From contig JBBIKH010000205.1 in the NCBI GenBank assembly GCA_037445575.1, forward strand, positions 1 through 6,250: a stretch of DNA of 6,250 bases, written 5' to 3'. The stretch's first letter is position 1. Each line of letters opens with the position of its first letter. The notes beneath the pieces were generated by a model. The model saw nothing but the letters and a program-made list of their open reading frames with translations. It was not told the DNA's origin and did not search any database. Below are positions 5,983 through 6,250 of this stretch, piece by piece. Source of the DNA: Oleimicrobium sp037445575. Its GTDB lineage: Bacteria > Zhuqueibacterota > Zhuqueibacteria > JANLFK01 > Oleimicrobiaceae. Both the position numbers and the translations under genes were made by a program.

Positions 5983-6250
5983 CTATCTCAACTTGAGCTT
6001 CCTTCCCACCTTCCAGGCCTTCGCCACTGACTCACCCAGGGCCCAATAGGTATTGTCGGGCATGGTGAGGACGAATGGCCTAAGTTTCTGCACGTCGATC
6101 CGACCGCGCCGCAGACAGCGTTGCTCTGCATAAGCGCCCACAATCTCGCCGATGTAGAGCACATCGCCCGGGAGTTCCACCCTTTGCGCGAGGCGGCATT
6201 CCAGACAGAGTGGGCAGTTGTCGATCATGGGCGCACCGGTGCTTTCCCCG
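5983..6250 (-). CDS. Flavin reductase-like protein, C-terminal part (FMN-binding split barrel; 5' end outside window)
   Basis: The frame is open from the stop TAG at 5983-5985 up to the right edge. An internal ATG at 6228 is probably not the start, because the codons before it (GESTGAP, then MIDNCPLCLECRL) continue the family pattern. Visible signature: a cysteine-containing 'CPLCLECRLAQ' strand, then VELPGDVLYIGEIVGAYAE, then RPFVLTMPDNTYWALGE and a basic tail KAWKVGRKLKLR. This matches the C-terminal half of anaerobe/archaeal-type flavin reductase or flavoredoxin-like proteins, usually about 180-200 residues, so roughly half is missing. Such proteins bind FMN and pass electrons from NAD(P)H or a partner protein to free flavin or to acceptors. 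The VOC gene follows after 40 nt on the same strand. The electron donor and acceptor cannot be named from this fragment. Confidence 0.87.
   Translation of the reverse strand, partial: GESTGAPMIDNCPLCLECRLAQRVELPGDVLYIGEIVGAYAEQRCLRRGRIDVQKLRPFVLTMPDNTYWALGESVAKAWKVGRKLKLR

Noticed and set aside
1..6250. tRNA, rRNA, CRISPR array, transposase or terminal repeats
   Set aside because: I found no repeat-spacer pattern, cloverleaf, rRNA-like stretch or transposase motif on either strand by reading.

Overview
The window suggests an anaerobic or facultatively anaerobic bacterium from a lineage that uses the type IX secretion / FlgD-like C-terminal sorting module (Bacteroidota-Ignavibacteria-Calditrichota-KSB1-like groups). 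The main clues are a lipobox followed by a 'YPNPFNP' tag in the largest protein, and a cobamide-dependent methanol methyltransferase next to it. Base composition is fairly GC-rich by eye. The exact phylum cannot be fixed from this sequence alone.

All convincing genes lie on the minus strand and read from right to left. In order of transcription: (1) the C-terminal part of a flavin reductase-like protein that enters from the right edge (5983-6250); (2) a small VOC/PhnB-like protein (5547-5942), 40 nt downstream, with a strong ribosome binding site; (3) an MtaB-type methanol:corrinoid methyltransferase (4073-5446), 100 nt further on; (4) a very large exported protein (4089 to the left edge, at least 1363 residues), whose start overlaps the end of mtaB by 17 nt.

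The large gene fills about two thirds of the window. I translated it codon by codon from 4089 to 1 and found no stop. It reads as lipoprotein signal peptide, an unassigned ~150-residue beta-rich segment, a right-handed parallel beta-helix, a GH38-like (alpha-mannosidase type) catalytic domain, GH38-style C-terminal beta domains, and the start of a FlgD/T9SS-type C-terminal module. The long plus-strand open frames over this region, including one of 541 codons, are antisense shadows.

Functionally, mtaB would take methanol into corrinoid/C1 metabolism, and the giant lipoprotein would act on glycans at the cell surface. Their overlap, with the lipoprotein's Shine-Dalgarno inside the last codons of mtaB, indicates co-expression. 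It raises the untested idea that methanol or methyl groups freed from a methylated polysaccharide feed MtaB. No corrinoid protein (MtaC) or second methyltransferase (MtaA) lies inside the window. I saw no tRNA, rRNA, CRISPR array, insertion sequence or convincing promoter.
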